Part shown: positions 19,641 to 30,069 of the stretch, piece after piece
Numbering within the stretch: the first letter of the stretch is position 1
Layout of the letters: every line of letters starts with the position of its first letter
Assembly: GCF_033115175.1 (NCBI RefSeq)
Contig: NC_084834.1
Span: 85,978,462-86,042,461, forward strand
DNA length: 64,000 nucleotides
Origin: Lepus europaeus
Taxonomy: Eukaryota > Chordata > Mammalia > Lagomorpha > Leporidae
Direction: 5' to 3'
The notes under the pieces: generated by a model
Seen by the model: the letters and a program-made list of their open reading frames with translations, nothing else
Told to the model about the DNA's origin: nothing
Database searches by the model: none
Made by a program: the position numbers and the translations under genes

Positions 19641-22010
19641 GGCTTGATAATAATCTGGTGGGCTTTAGGCCTTGTAAATTAAGAGGCCCAGACCTATCTA
19701 TCTCTTCACATGGGGTATATCCTAAGGGAGGTGTGAACCTCCTAGGGGAAGGCACTCTGTTGACTTTCATTACTTGGCTGGCCTGGGAGGAGAGCTGGCC
19801 AGGTAAAGGCAGGTGGCATCTCTAACAAGAAATTTACAGTTCTGCCTGCAATGTTGCTGACCCTACTTGGCTGTCCCCTCAGCTGCAGTGGTCACTTTGG
19901 AAGTTGGGCTGAGTGAAGTGCTTTTCAGCTTAGAGCCAATGAGATCTGTGGCTCTGACCTGGGCATCCTTCGACTCCAGGGCAGGTCCATTTCCAGTGAT
20001 CCAACTCTTGGCAGAGCTGCCAGGGCTCTCCACAAGCTGACTTCTGCTGAAGCCCAGGCTTACCACATTGAAAGCCACTGCAGTGGACTGGCCTGTTGGG
20101 TCTCCTTGAGGGCAGATCACTGTACAGATCAGCCATTAATAGGCCTGCCACCCATTGCTTCTGATGCCTAGCTTTCTTTTCCTCCTGGTTTGTGTTAAAG
20201 CAGACCAGAGGATGCAAGTCAAGGGAGTGCCCGTTTCCCATCTCTAATCTTTGGTGGCCTGAACTACAGGTCTATAGTCATAGGCATGTTCTGTAGTAGT
20301 ATTTCTAAGGTAGACAATGCCCATGAGGAAAATTATATTCTCACTTTAAAACTTTCTTTCCCTTTGGTCTGAAAGGGAGGTTTTTTCTACTTACTGTATA
20401 CTTCGCTGATGGACAAGTGAATCTAGCTATGAGATTATTATTTAAGTTATTATTTTGGCTATGCTATTACAGAAAAATATTAGGCATCTCTTTTATAAGG
20501 TCTAAAGATTAAATTGTGCGTCTTACAGATTCCTTCATAATAGAATTAGTTTCCTACCTTGAGGAGAATAGAGAAATGAAAGAACAAGTTGGGCTTAGAA
20601 TAGAGAAATGAGGGAGCAAGTCCTAAATTGCTTGCTGACAATAGCAATATTACATGAATACTTAGCAAACAGTTTCAACCATTAGATAACAACTTAAGAA
20701 AACATTTACCAGAAGGTCCAATGCCTTCTATAAATTTTAAGAATCATGTATTTGGAAACACCTCTTAAATATCTAACATGGTGTAGTTTGTTTAACCAGT
20801 AAACTTAAGCACAACCATATAAAATGTTTTTAGTTTCTTTCTACCAACAAGTTTAAAACATATGATACACAGATTCAGGTCACACAAATTAAAATGTATC
20901 TTTGATTGATTTTAGCAGCTTAAATTTATGGACAATCTTATCTATAAGCCAATTAAAATAAAACTCTTAATAAAATTTTCCCATGTGGACATACAATATG
21001 TACACACATATAACATAGCATAATAGACCAATATAGCAATTTTCATAATAGCTTTTAAAATCTTTAACTCTTTTTGTAGATTGCCAATTGATTTGAATTG
21101 CTTTTTGTTTTTAGTAACCTCAGTTAACCATACTTTCTCTCAGTTGGTACTGTTAATACATTATTGCCTTCATCTGTTTACAGAGCCATCCCAAAGTACT
21201 GAATATAATAGAAGTGGCTGGAAAAAGTCCATAGGAACCTATAGGAGGACAGCTAAACACAGAACCAACAATGCTTTAGTTTTATGAGCAGTAAATCATA
21301 TATAACTGTGGATGACAAAAGACTTTAAGTCGCCATGTTTAAATTTATAAACTCATCAACCAACAAGAGGCACTTGTTTACTTCACAGTATTTTTGAAAG
21401 CACCTGTAGGATTTTACAAGTATTTAACCCTTTAGGCCTCTCGGGCTTTCTCATTAAGATAACTATCATGCCTAGTAACACAAAATCATTAGACTTCTTA
21501 ATTCTCAAACATTTGTATTAATAGCATTTTCCATTATAGAAACTTAAAATTTGGTACCATGTCACATCTTGACAGTACTTCTAATATAATCCAAATAGCT
21601 TGATCAGTTGGTGTCTCTATAAGATGAGAGACATAGGTCCTTCGATTTTTTCAGTTGGGTCCAAACTGGAAAAACCAAAGTCCAAGATTTACTGGAAATT
21701 TTAGAGTCCAGATTGTTTGAAACTTTGATTTTTTGAATGCCTGTCAAGAATGCCAAGAAGGCTCAAAATCCAAAATATCTGGTTGAAATAAGATTCCTTA
21801 AAATCATGACATAACATAGACCAAATTTGATCATTGTTACAAGGTGATTATTCAAATCTTTGAAAATAAGCACATATTTAAATAACCCATAGCTATTAAT
21901 AAAAATTCAGCTGTTTTTGAACAATTAGAATTTAACAGACATCAAGAGAACATAATAGATTACTTTAACACATTGCTTCAACAGAGCATCAGAGTTTAAT
22001 TCTATGTCAA
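19641..22010 (-). other. ERV-derived middle of the L1 chimera
   Basis: By-eye alignment gives collinear blocks with the local ERV: 19680-20200 with 10060-10560, 20300-20610 with 10700-11100, and 21550-22010 with 12530-12900. A minus-strand frame at 19930-20241 (103 codons) carries C-QELD-H-WKWT-C, a zinc-knuckle remnant at about 19979-20020 that lacks the first cysteine. 20650-21540 has no clear partner in the ERV. There is no RT, endonuclease or L1 ORF2 sequence anywhere in the segment. Confidence 0.7.
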
Positions 22011-22057
22011 AGAGAAATTGAGCTTACTGTGATCTTTTGCTGTGAGGTTTCCTTCCT

Positions 22058-23119
22058 TTACCTTCTTTCATATTGATGACCATGTTTCTGTGTTTCTGTG
22101 TGTAACACATCTTTAAGCATCTTTTGCAGGGCAGGATGAGTGGCAACAAATTCTTTCAGTTTCTGTTTGCTATGAAAAGTCTTAATTTCACCTTCATTCA
22201 CAAATGAGAGCTTTGCAGGATATAATATTCTGGGCTGGCAGTTTTTCTCTCTTAGTTCCTGGGCTATGTCTCGCCATTCCCTTCTAACTTGTAGGGTTTC
22301 TGATGAGAAGTCTGCTGTGCGTCTAATTGGAGATCCTCTGAGAGTAATCTGGCGTTTCTCTCTTGCACCTTTTAGAATCTTTTCTTTATGTTTCACTGTG
22401 GTGAGTTTGATTACAACATGTCGTGGTGAGGATCTCTTTTGGTCATGTTTATTAGGGGTTCTATAAGCTTCCTGTACTAAGATGCCTCTGTCCTTCTCCA
22501 AACCTGGGAAATTTTCTGCTAGTATCTCACTGAAAATGACTTCTAATCCTTTCTCCCTCTCCATGCCTTCAGGAACTCCCAGAACCTGAATGTTAGGTTT
22601 TTTAATAGTATCCTGTAGATTCCTGACAATATTTTTTAGATTTCTAATTTCCTCTTCTTTTCTTTGGTTTGCCTGTGTCCTTTCCTGTTCTCTGTCTTCT
22701 AAGTCTGATATTCTCTCTTCTGCTTCGCCCATTCTGTTTTTAAGGCTCTCTAATGTGTTTGTCATTTGATCTATTGAATTCTTCATTTCATTATAATTTC
22801 TCATCACTATCACAGTTTCTTGTTCTACTAGTTGTTTCATTTCATTTTGATTCCTCCTTAATATTTCATTTTCACGAGAGAGATTTTCTATCTTGTCCAT
22901 TAGGGATTTCTGTAGTTCAAGAATTTGTTTTTGAGAACTTCTTAATGTTCTTATCAATTTTTTGAGATCCGCTTCTTGCATTTCTTCTATCTCATCATCT
23001 TCATAATCTTGAGTTGGGGTGTCTTTTTCATTTAGGGGTGTCATAGTGTCTTCCTTGTTCTTGTTACCTCGGTTTTTGTGTTTGTTGTTTGGCATGTTGG
23101 AGATATTTGGTTTCTTCAC
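22058..23119 (-). CDS. L1 ORF1 protein, intact 353 residues
   Basis: This is an intact L1 ORF1p, the trimeric RNA-binding nucleic-acid chaperone that coats L1 RNA. The N-terminus is charged and low-complexity (1-45). A leucine-heptad coiled coil spans about 48-150 (LEDREQERTQ near its end). The RRM begins about 175 (NIQVLGVPEG). The C-terminal domain holds the conserved REKRQITLRG, then ETLQVRREW, then RILYPAKLSF and GEIKTFHSK, ending HQYERR. Length is close to human ORF1p (338). There is no stop or frameshift. The ATG at 23119 follows the 5'UTR directly and is the only in-frame choice that keeps the full N-terminus. Unusually, the frame is followed not by ORF2 but by ERV-derived sequence within about 50 bases. 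Expression would depend on the element's own 5'UTR. Function in trans is inference only. Confidence 0.93.
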   Translation of the reverse strand: MKKPNISNMPNNKHKNRGNKNKEDTMTPLNEKDTPTQDYEDDEIEEMQEADLKKLIRTLRSSQKQILELQKSLMDKIENLSRENEILRRNQNEMKQLVEQETVIVMRNYNEMKNSIDQMTNTLESLKNRMGEAEERISDLEDREQERTQANQRKEEEIRNLKNIVRNLQDTIKKPNIQVLGVPEGMEREKGLEVIFSEILAENFPGLEKDRGILVQEAYRTPNKHDQKRSSPRHVVIKLTTVKHKEKILKGAREKRQITLRGSPIRRTADFSSETLQVRREWRDIAQELREKNCQPRILYPAKLSFVNEGEIKTFHSKQKLKEFVATHPALQKMLKDVLHTETQKHGHQYERR

Positions 23120-24028
23120 TGTGGTGTTTTTTCTTGTTACACTATGGCTCTATATTAAGTGGACTGTGTGCTTTTGGTGGAGCCTTAGAGGCTTGAGATG
23201 AGTGTGGACTGAGAGCTGTGTTTGGTTCCTCAGGGTTGAGGGTTGTCAAAGATGACACTCCCAGGTTAGGTGTGGTAAATCTCTCTCTCTTTCTTCCTTT
23301 TTTTTTTTTTTTTTTTGGATTCAGAAGGGAAGTAATTCCGCACAGCTGAACGTAATTGGATGTAGTTAGCAGGCAAGTGATATACCCACAGGAGCCAGAG
23401 ATCGGAAGCTTTTTCCCAAGGACCACACAGGGAATCTCTGTTGCCCTCGGTGTGGGCTCCAATTCTCCTGCAGTCTCCCACTGGGTTGCCAAGTTAGATG
23501 CTAATCTCCTGTTATTTCACCCCTCCCCCCAGAGTCAGGTTTTTCTGCTAGGCTCAGGGCTGGTGCAGACCTGAGGTCGCCCTGCTTATGACGTATGTCC
23601 AAAATGGCGCCTGCTCTTTGTCTTGCTAGCCTTTGAGGCGTGAGCGGAGAGAGAGAAACTTGTGTCCGTATCAGTCACTTTTTTTTTTCCTCTCTCTCTT
23701 CTAGTTAGCCTGGTGAACTTTTCCCCACGGAGTTTCAATCCTTGTTCCCTCTAGTCTCCTCTTTCCGCTTGCCCGCTGGTGTCTCGGGCTATTGAAGTTC
23801 GGCTCACCTCGCGTTCCAGCGCTGGTGCGTTGATTCTGCCGCTGGTGTCCCGAACTTGGGCTCCCATGCTCTCCACGCAGGTCCACTGTGAATCACTAGT
23901 TCTGGAAGAGTTTCCTCTGCTGTTTCTTCCCTACTCTTCCTTGACCCTGCAGTATCTCCACTTTTATTAACCTGTGTCTTTGTGAACTATCGGTGTGCTC
24001 TCTTCCTATTCCGCCATCTTGCTGCCCC
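23120..24028 (-). promoter_or_regulatory. L1 5'UTR with internal promoter
   Basis: About 909 bases precede ORF1 on the minus strand. They are CpG-rich between about 23580 and 23830, with an A-run (antisense poly-T) near 23300. The start is complete: GGGGGCAGCAAGATGGCGG at the 5' edge contains AAGATGGCGG (24011-24020), the position and sequence where YY1 directs initiation in full-length L1s. The promoter function is inferred from family knowledge. Confidence 0.8.
24011..24020 (-). promoter_or_regulatory. YY1-type site at the L1 5' end
   Basis: AAGATGGCGG on the minus strand, about 8-17 bases from the 5' terminus, as in full-length primate L1s. Confidence 0.65.
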
Positions 24029-24046
24029 CCCAATAAATATTTTTTT
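24029..24046. repeat. right target-site duplication of the L1/ERV chimera
   Basis: cccaataaatattttttt, identical to 18889-18906. Confidence 0.93.
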
Positions 24047-24514
24047 AAAAATTAAGGGAACAGAATGGTAGAATTTCAAGATGTACGTCGGCATCCATCA
24101 CAAAGTCTATGTTCTGTAAAGGGATATATCTTCTTTTTGTATAATTTTATGAAATTCTATTTATACATTGTAATTTGAGGAAATATTTCTTAAAATTACT
24201 ATATCTAGTGTTTAGAAGGATCTGTGAATGGTCCATACTCAGATGCTACTGGAAATTTTTTTGTAGATCTTCTAAGCTTGTGTTTGAATAACATCATTCT
24301 TGGATCCACTACCATTTGAGGAAATCCTCATAATTAGAAAATCAATTTGTATTTTCAGTTACTCATTTGTTAAAAATGTATTGCATTATCTAGGTTCTGA
24401 ACCCCAATACTTTCAATCTATTGGTCTTAGTTTTCCTTTAAAATGATTCTCAATGATAGACAATCAAATATACTTCTTCATTTTACTTAAGAAAACATTC
24501 AGAATTAGCATTGT
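24047..24514. other. unassigned AT-rich sequence
   Basis: No gene or recognisable young repeat; the first bases continue the interrupted L2 end. Confidence 0.4.
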
Positions 24515-24517
24515 AAC

Positions 24518-24769
24518 TTATCAGATTAAGCTGCCACCTGTTGTGCCAGCATCCCATTTGGGGACAGGTTTGGGACCATGTTGCTCCACTTTCCATCCAC
24601 CTCCCTGCTAATTTGCCTGGTATATCAGTGGAAGATGATCCAAGTGCTTGGGTCCCTGCATCCATGTGGGAGACCCAAAAGAAGTTCCAGGCTCCTAGCT
24701 TTGGCCTGAACCAGACCTGGGTGTTGTGGCCATCTGGGGAGTGAACCAGTAGATTGAAGATCTTTCTCT

Positions 24770-24829
<60 letters not shown>

Positions 24830-24886
24830 ATCTCATCTGTAACTCTGTCGTTCTGATAAATAAAAATAAATCTTTTTTAAAAAGAA
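24518..24886 (+). mobile_element. CSINE with long (CT)n tract
   Basis: CSINE body from 'gccagcatcccatttgggg' to 'ctggggagtgaaccagtag', then a pure CT tract at about 24778-24826 and the tail 'ataaataaaaataaatct'. The head is diverged, so the 5' end is approximate. Confidence 0.9.
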
Positions 24887-26265
24887 AATACTTCATTAAT
24901 AAACAATTTCCAGTGTTCCCTAGAGCTAAAGTGTGGTTAGAAAAGATTATTTAAACAGAAAGTACTTGGCATTTTTACTTAGAGATATTTGACATGGCTC
25001 TCAAAACAGTTCACAATATTAGAGATAAAAGTTTTTTTTTCTTTCTTTCTTTTTAAATATGTGATTTACAGAATAGACATCCCTATGTAATTCTTGCTTC
25101 ACTTTCTTCTTCCCCTCCTAACTCTTAAACATTATCTTCTCTCTCATCCTGCGCCTAAACTTCACTGCATTTATGCTTTGTGAATATATCTCAAAATGAC
25201 GGTAAATGCCAGTGTTGTCTGTTGCATATATTATTTTGTTAAAGAGTTTATTTTTTAAATTTTAACAAATACGATCACATCTGTGTCAAAACAGCTGTAT
25301 CTACATGATTCATTGGCATTATCCTATGCCATCCCTATCAATGGAAATGCTAAGGCCTCTAGTAAATAGAGTATATGATTTTAAGCCAGCAACTTGACAG
25401 TATTGACAGTGTGATGCTATAAGTCACACTAAAATCTATTTAGAAATTTGTATCTAAGATAAGTCTCCAGTTATGGTGCAGCAGGAAATGTAGGAGGACA
25501 GAAAAGTCTTCAACCATAATCTTTTAGGAGAGTCACAGCAAAATTGAACTAAAGTTGCAATACATACTGAAACAAACAATCATAGGGGCATGTCGCTGTT
25601 GATGGAGATCATATTTTGATTCTCTTGGAACCTGGTGGATAACCAATCTTATAATTGTACTGGATTTCTTCTTGATCTTTTAACATTTCAGTTGAATAGG
25701 GTAAAAAATAATAGTGTGTAGCATCTTTTGATGAGTAGATATATAATTATAAGTTATCTTTATCACTTTGTTCTTTTCTCATTATGGTTTTATTTTGAAA
25801 GAACAAGGAAAATAATAGAAAACTAATGTTAGTAAGATTCATAGTTGTATCAAATTCAGTATGAACCAACAGAAATGTCAGGATTTTTGCTCATTGGAGT
25901 CAAAAGATAATCAGTTGGATTCATTGTTTAATTTCACTTACTCATTCAATCAGATTTTTTATGTATTGGGTGATGTATATAAAAAGCAAAATAAAATCAC
26001 TGACTTGATCATGATCATTTAAGTAGATTCACAGATAAAGATTTGTAAGTATTTATCACTGGGCTATGCTATAAAGTTTTGGAAATGTTCTCGAATCTTT
26101 TTAGCATCATTATTCATGGCAGAAGCCACTTACCTCTTTAGTCAATGTGTTTTTATCTTTCTTCGCTTAGATGTGAACTAAATTTCCTAGCCTATCTTGT
26201 AGTTCAGTATTTTAGTAAATATTCAAGTACACAGTATTAATAAAATAGCATGTGTGGATTAGTGA
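24887..26265. other. unassigned AT-rich sequence
   Basis: No open reading frame or clear repeat. A T-rich start at 25032-25060 followed by C/T-rich sequence could be an old antisense L1 3' end, too diverged to call. Confidence 0.35.
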
Positions 26266-26269
26266 TTTG

Positions 26270-26720
26270 TTAGGAAAAATTGGCTCACAATATTATGGAA
26301 GCTGAATCCCAAGATCTGTTATCTGGAAAATGAAGACCTGAGAAAGCCAGTGGTGTAGTTCAGTCCTGGTTGAAGACCTGAGCACAGAGCTGATGATTTA
26401 AATTCCACTGTGAGGGCAGGAGAAGACAAGATGAGATGTACGAACTCAAGCAGTGAGACCTGTTGAAAAGCAGGAAAACAGGATGAATCTTTCTGACCTA
26501 CTATATGAAAGAAAGGAAAATTTGAAGATCCTGACTTGAAGCTTCAGAAAGGGTATTTTTCAGTATAGGAAAGTACTATGAGGATTTCCCTGTATACCTG
26601 AAATGAAAGATCCATGGGAGAATGAAGTTTGAAAGTAGTCTCCCATTTATTCCTGCTTGTCCCAGAGCTCAAAATAGTTGACACCCTGTAAAACCATGTC
26701 AAGTAAACCTGTGAATTTCC
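26270..26720 (+). repeat. ancient LTR/MaLR-like repeat (tentative)
   Basis: The series 'ggctcacaatattatggaagctga', 'cccaagatctgttatctggaaaatgaagacctgagaaagccagtggtgtagttcagtcc' and 'gagggcaggagaagacaagatgagatg' is typical of an abundant old mammalian LTR or DNA repeat. I am unsure of the family. Confidence 0.5.
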
Positions 26721-27655
26721 AATACTTAGTGTCTTTTTATGTACTCATTATAATTTCATAACTAAACACAAATACATCCTAAAATAACAATTGATTACAC
26801 ACTTGTCACTATAAATGCTTAACAAGTTCTCCCATTTATAGTGAATATCTTTAAGCATTGACAATACTGTTAATTAATCATCAAGAATTCCTGAGGATTA
26901 CACCAAGTTGAACATCTGTTTCTCATTGTAGTTGTTTAACAAGCATTTTACACTTCTTAGTAATAAGGCTGGAGGATGGCAGAGCAAATTTTGAAGGGAA
27001 CTGACATTCGCAAAGCAAGGTGAAAATGAGTTTAGGAAAACAATCATTACACATGTGAAGAGATCGAGGCATTGAACACCAAATCTGCTGCTACATTGCC
27101 AGAGCATGCCAATGAGCTGGGGTTCCTTGGAAAACTACAGTTCATTAATATATCAGTAATAGTTCTCCAAGAGATAATGATTTTAAAATTGGTTTTTTTC
27201 TTCACAACACATATTATGTGACGCTAGTACTTGCAGTGATGACAGCACCAGATAAACATCATTAGCATGGTCTTCAGAGGTGTTTGTTTTTCTGTTGCTT
27301 GTTTTATTTTTTTTTTCTCTTTTAGGGCACTGGCAAGTAGAATCAGAGTAATTTGCTTAAGTTTATTACCAGATTTTGATGTCATATAGATGTAATTATA
27401 AATATAATGTGAAGTGAGCATAGTATTGCACAATGATGGTATGGTAGACTGACTATATGAGCCTCTTTCTCATCAGTTACCTTCCAAATCCCTTCTTACA
27501 AAGACAAGAAAGGTCTGTCAATGTAAAAGAAAAATAAAAGGGGAAATAAACGCTTATTCTAAAGAGGGAGGTTTTATATACTGTCAGTCATCTGCCTTTA
27601 TTCTATTTTAATTTTGTAAATGTTACAAAACTTGGATTTGTATGTCAGAAGTGAA
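26721..27655. other. unassigned AT-rich sequence
   Basis: No gene or clear repeat seen. Confidence 0.35.
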
Positions 27656-27659
27656 TCAG

Positions 27660-27854
27660 GGGGCTGTGTAGTGGTACAGTGGATTAATCTGACACTTAAA
27701 ATACTAACGTCCCATACTAGAGTGCTCCACTTCCAAACCACTTTTTTGCTAACGCACTTTCGAAGGGAGTAGAAGATGGCTTAGGCACCTGGGTCTGAGA
27801 CATACCTGGCTCCTGGCTTTGGCCAGGCCCACACAAGACAATTGAGGCCATTTG

Positions 27855-27896
<42 letters not shown>

Positions 27897-28003
27897 TCCC
27901 TCTCCCTCTTCCACTTTCTCCCTCTCTGTCTCCTCTCATTAATTGTCTCAACCTTTCCTTGTCATTCTGGCTTTCAAATAAATAAAATAATGAATATTTG
28001 AAA
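27660..28003 (+). mobile_element. CSINE, plus strand
   Basis: Head 'gggggctgtgtagtggtacag', body, (CT)n at about 27858-27905, tail 'aaataaataaaataatg'. The target-site duplication agaagtgaat flanks it. Confidence 0.9.
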
Positions 28004-28534
28004 AAGAAGTGAATTGATATGTGAATGTTTTATATTCTTGTGAATTTTTTCAATTGTTTATTATACTGTTTTTAAATATTTTCAGTTAGTATTTGAGGTA
28101 ATTTTTGAAGACACCATATGATATGGAAAAAAGAGGACTTTGTCTTCTGTATTAAGGATGATTTAATAATTTAATGATGAGCAATTGCATAATTGAATAT
28201 ACTTAAATGTCCTCATAAAAGGGTGAATTTTATGGTATGTGCATAGTTCTCAATAAAGTTCTTATTTTAAAAATTAATGATGAGAAATTATAACCTTCCA
28301 AGACATTTTGCTACACTAGTGTTACAAATGATATGAGCACAAAATGGCCTTGTTTACAATGGTAGCTAAATACAGATGCATATCACTTGAGCTGGGATGC
28401 TAATCCAAACTGTCCTGTTATGTTTTGCCCCACCTGTGAGAAGCAATGTAAACATGCAACATGACCCCAGGAAAATTGGAAAGACACAACTATAAATCTT
28501 AGACATTTGAAAATTACAAATGCTTATTTCTTTT

Positions 28535-28880
28535 TTTAAAAGATCATTTATTTATTTGAAAGTCAGAGTTACATAGAGAGAGGAGAGGTAGAAAAAGAGA
28601 GAGAGAGAGAGAGAGAGGTCTTCCATCCAATGGTTCACTTGCTAATAGGCTGCAATGGCTGGAGCTGCACCAATCCGGAGCCAGGGGTCAAGAGCTTATT
28701 CCAGGACTCCCACATGGGTGCAGGGGCCCAAGGACTTGGGAATACCTTCTACTGCTTTCCCAGGTCACAGCAGAGAGCTGGATCAGAAGTGGAGCAGCCA
28801 GGTCTCAAACTGGTACCCATATGGCTTGCTAGCATTGCAGGCCAGGGCGCTAACCTGGTGCACCACAGCTCAACCCCCCA
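28535..28880 (-). mobile_element. CSINE, minus strand
   Basis: Antisense tail 'aaagatcatttatttatttgaaagtcagagtta', (GA)n at about 28590-28617, body, antisense head. An imperfect duplication (tgcttatttct and tgttatttct) flanks it. Confidence 0.9.
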
Positions 28881-28884
28881 AGTG

Positions 28885-29330
28885 TTATTTCTAAGGGGAT
28901 GTTTAATATCAAAGTAAGTATAGTAAATTTTTTTAAATAATTAAATTCAGCATGATAGCACAGAATGCAAATTAATTAGTAACATAAGTAACTGATAAGG
29001 GAAGAAAATGCCAATTAATTGATGAGAAACTAGCAATGACAGAATGTAAAATTACAGAGAGAAAGTGATTTGAATGAGATACAATCTGATGATAATAATC
29101 TGTATCTCAAACATATTGATGACATATTACATGATACTGTAGGAAATTTATACAATAAATAACAAATAATAGCCTCTTTATCATAGTTTCAAAGTAAATA
29201 CATTTCATCAATAAATGCCATGTCAAGTGTCACACAATATAACCTTAGTAGTCAGACTTTTAACAAAGCTATTTTTAAATTATTACAAATATGGTATGCC
29301 CAGAAGCATAAATCCTTGTTGGCATTCATT
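28885..29330. other. unassigned AT-rich sequence
   Basis: No gene or clear repeat seen. Confidence 0.35.
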
Positions 29331-29339
29331 ATCTTGTGA

Positions 29340-30065
29340 GTTTTGCATGATATACATTCTAATTGGGGTGAGGTGACAGGACATTGTGGTTTTTATTTGC
29401 ATTTCCCTTATATTGGGTGATCCTGAGCTTTTTGTGTGTGTGTCTTTTGACCATTTGCATTTTATCCTTTGAAAAATGTCTGTTCCTGGGCATGCACTGT
29501 GGCATAGTGAGTAAAGCTGATGCCTGCCATGCCAGCTTCACTTGTGGGCACTGATTTGAGACTCAGATGCTCTGCTTCCAATCCAGCTCCCTGATAATTG
29601 CCTGGGAAAGCATCAAAAGATGGTAAAATTCCTTGGGCCCCTGCACCTACCTGGGAGACCCAGAAGAAGCTCTTGGATCATAGCTTCAAATTGGCCCATC
29701 TCTGGCTATCGCAGCTATTTGATGAATGAGCCAATGGATGAAAGATCTCTCTGCCTATGCCTCTCTATAACTGCCTTTCCAATAAATAAATAAATCTTTA
29801 ACAAAAAGGGGGAAAATGCCTGTTCATGTCCTTTGCCCATTTCTTAACTGGATTGCTTATTTTGTTATTTTGAGCTTCTTGAGATCCTTATATGTCCTGG
29901 ATATTAATCTATCAACTGATGTATAGTTTACAAATATTTTTCCCATTCTGTCCATTGCCTCTTCATTTTGTTGTATGTTTGCTTGGCTGTGCAGAAGCTT
30001 CTTTGCTTGGTGTAATCCTATTTGTCTATTTTTGCTTTTATTGCCTGTACTTCTGGGGTCTTAAG
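29340..30065 (-). mobile_element. ancient L1 3' region, minus strand, split by a CSINE
   Basis: Antisense L1 ORF2-end and 3'UTR landmarks: 'ctaattggggtgaggtgacaggacattgtggtttttatttgcatttccc', then after the CSINE 'ttcatgtcctttgcccatttcttaactggattg', 'gatattaatctatcaactgatgtatagtttacaaatatttttcccattctgt' and 'cagaagcttctttgcttggtgtaatcc'. Frames are destroyed. Confidence 0.85.
29490..29808 (+). mobile_element. CSINE inside an L1 remnant
   Basis: Head 'gggcatgcactgtggcatagtgag', body, tail 'aataaataaataaatct'. The L1 words aaaatgtctgttc and aaaatgcctgttc on the two sides form the duplication. The CT tract is short. Confidence 0.9.
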
Positions 30066-30069
30066 ATTA

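Larger units (their letters stand above)
18907..24028 (-). mobile_element. full-length L1/retrovirus chimeric element without ORF2
   Basis: In minus-strand order: 5'UTR (24028-23120) starting with the full-length type GGGGGCAGCAAGATGGCGG, intact ORF1 (23119-22058), then, with no ORF2 at all, about 2.4 kb that aligns in blocks with the gag side of the ERV at 7026-15460. This is followed by about 300 bases of unknown origin, and finally a typical rabbit L1 3' end (19340-18907) with C/T-rich block and poly(A). A perfect duplication of about 18 bases flanks the whole unit. The absence of ORF2 makes it non-autonomous, similar in principle to the known half-L1 (HAL1) elements. The retroviral middle is the unusual part. 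A second copy sharing the ERV/L1-3'-end junction lies at 51313-53516. Confidence 0.88.

Noticed and set aside
24768-24826. (CT)n tracts as independent microsatellites or regulatory GAGA sites
   Set aside because: They are the internal CT-rich block of CSINEs, present at the same place in most copies.
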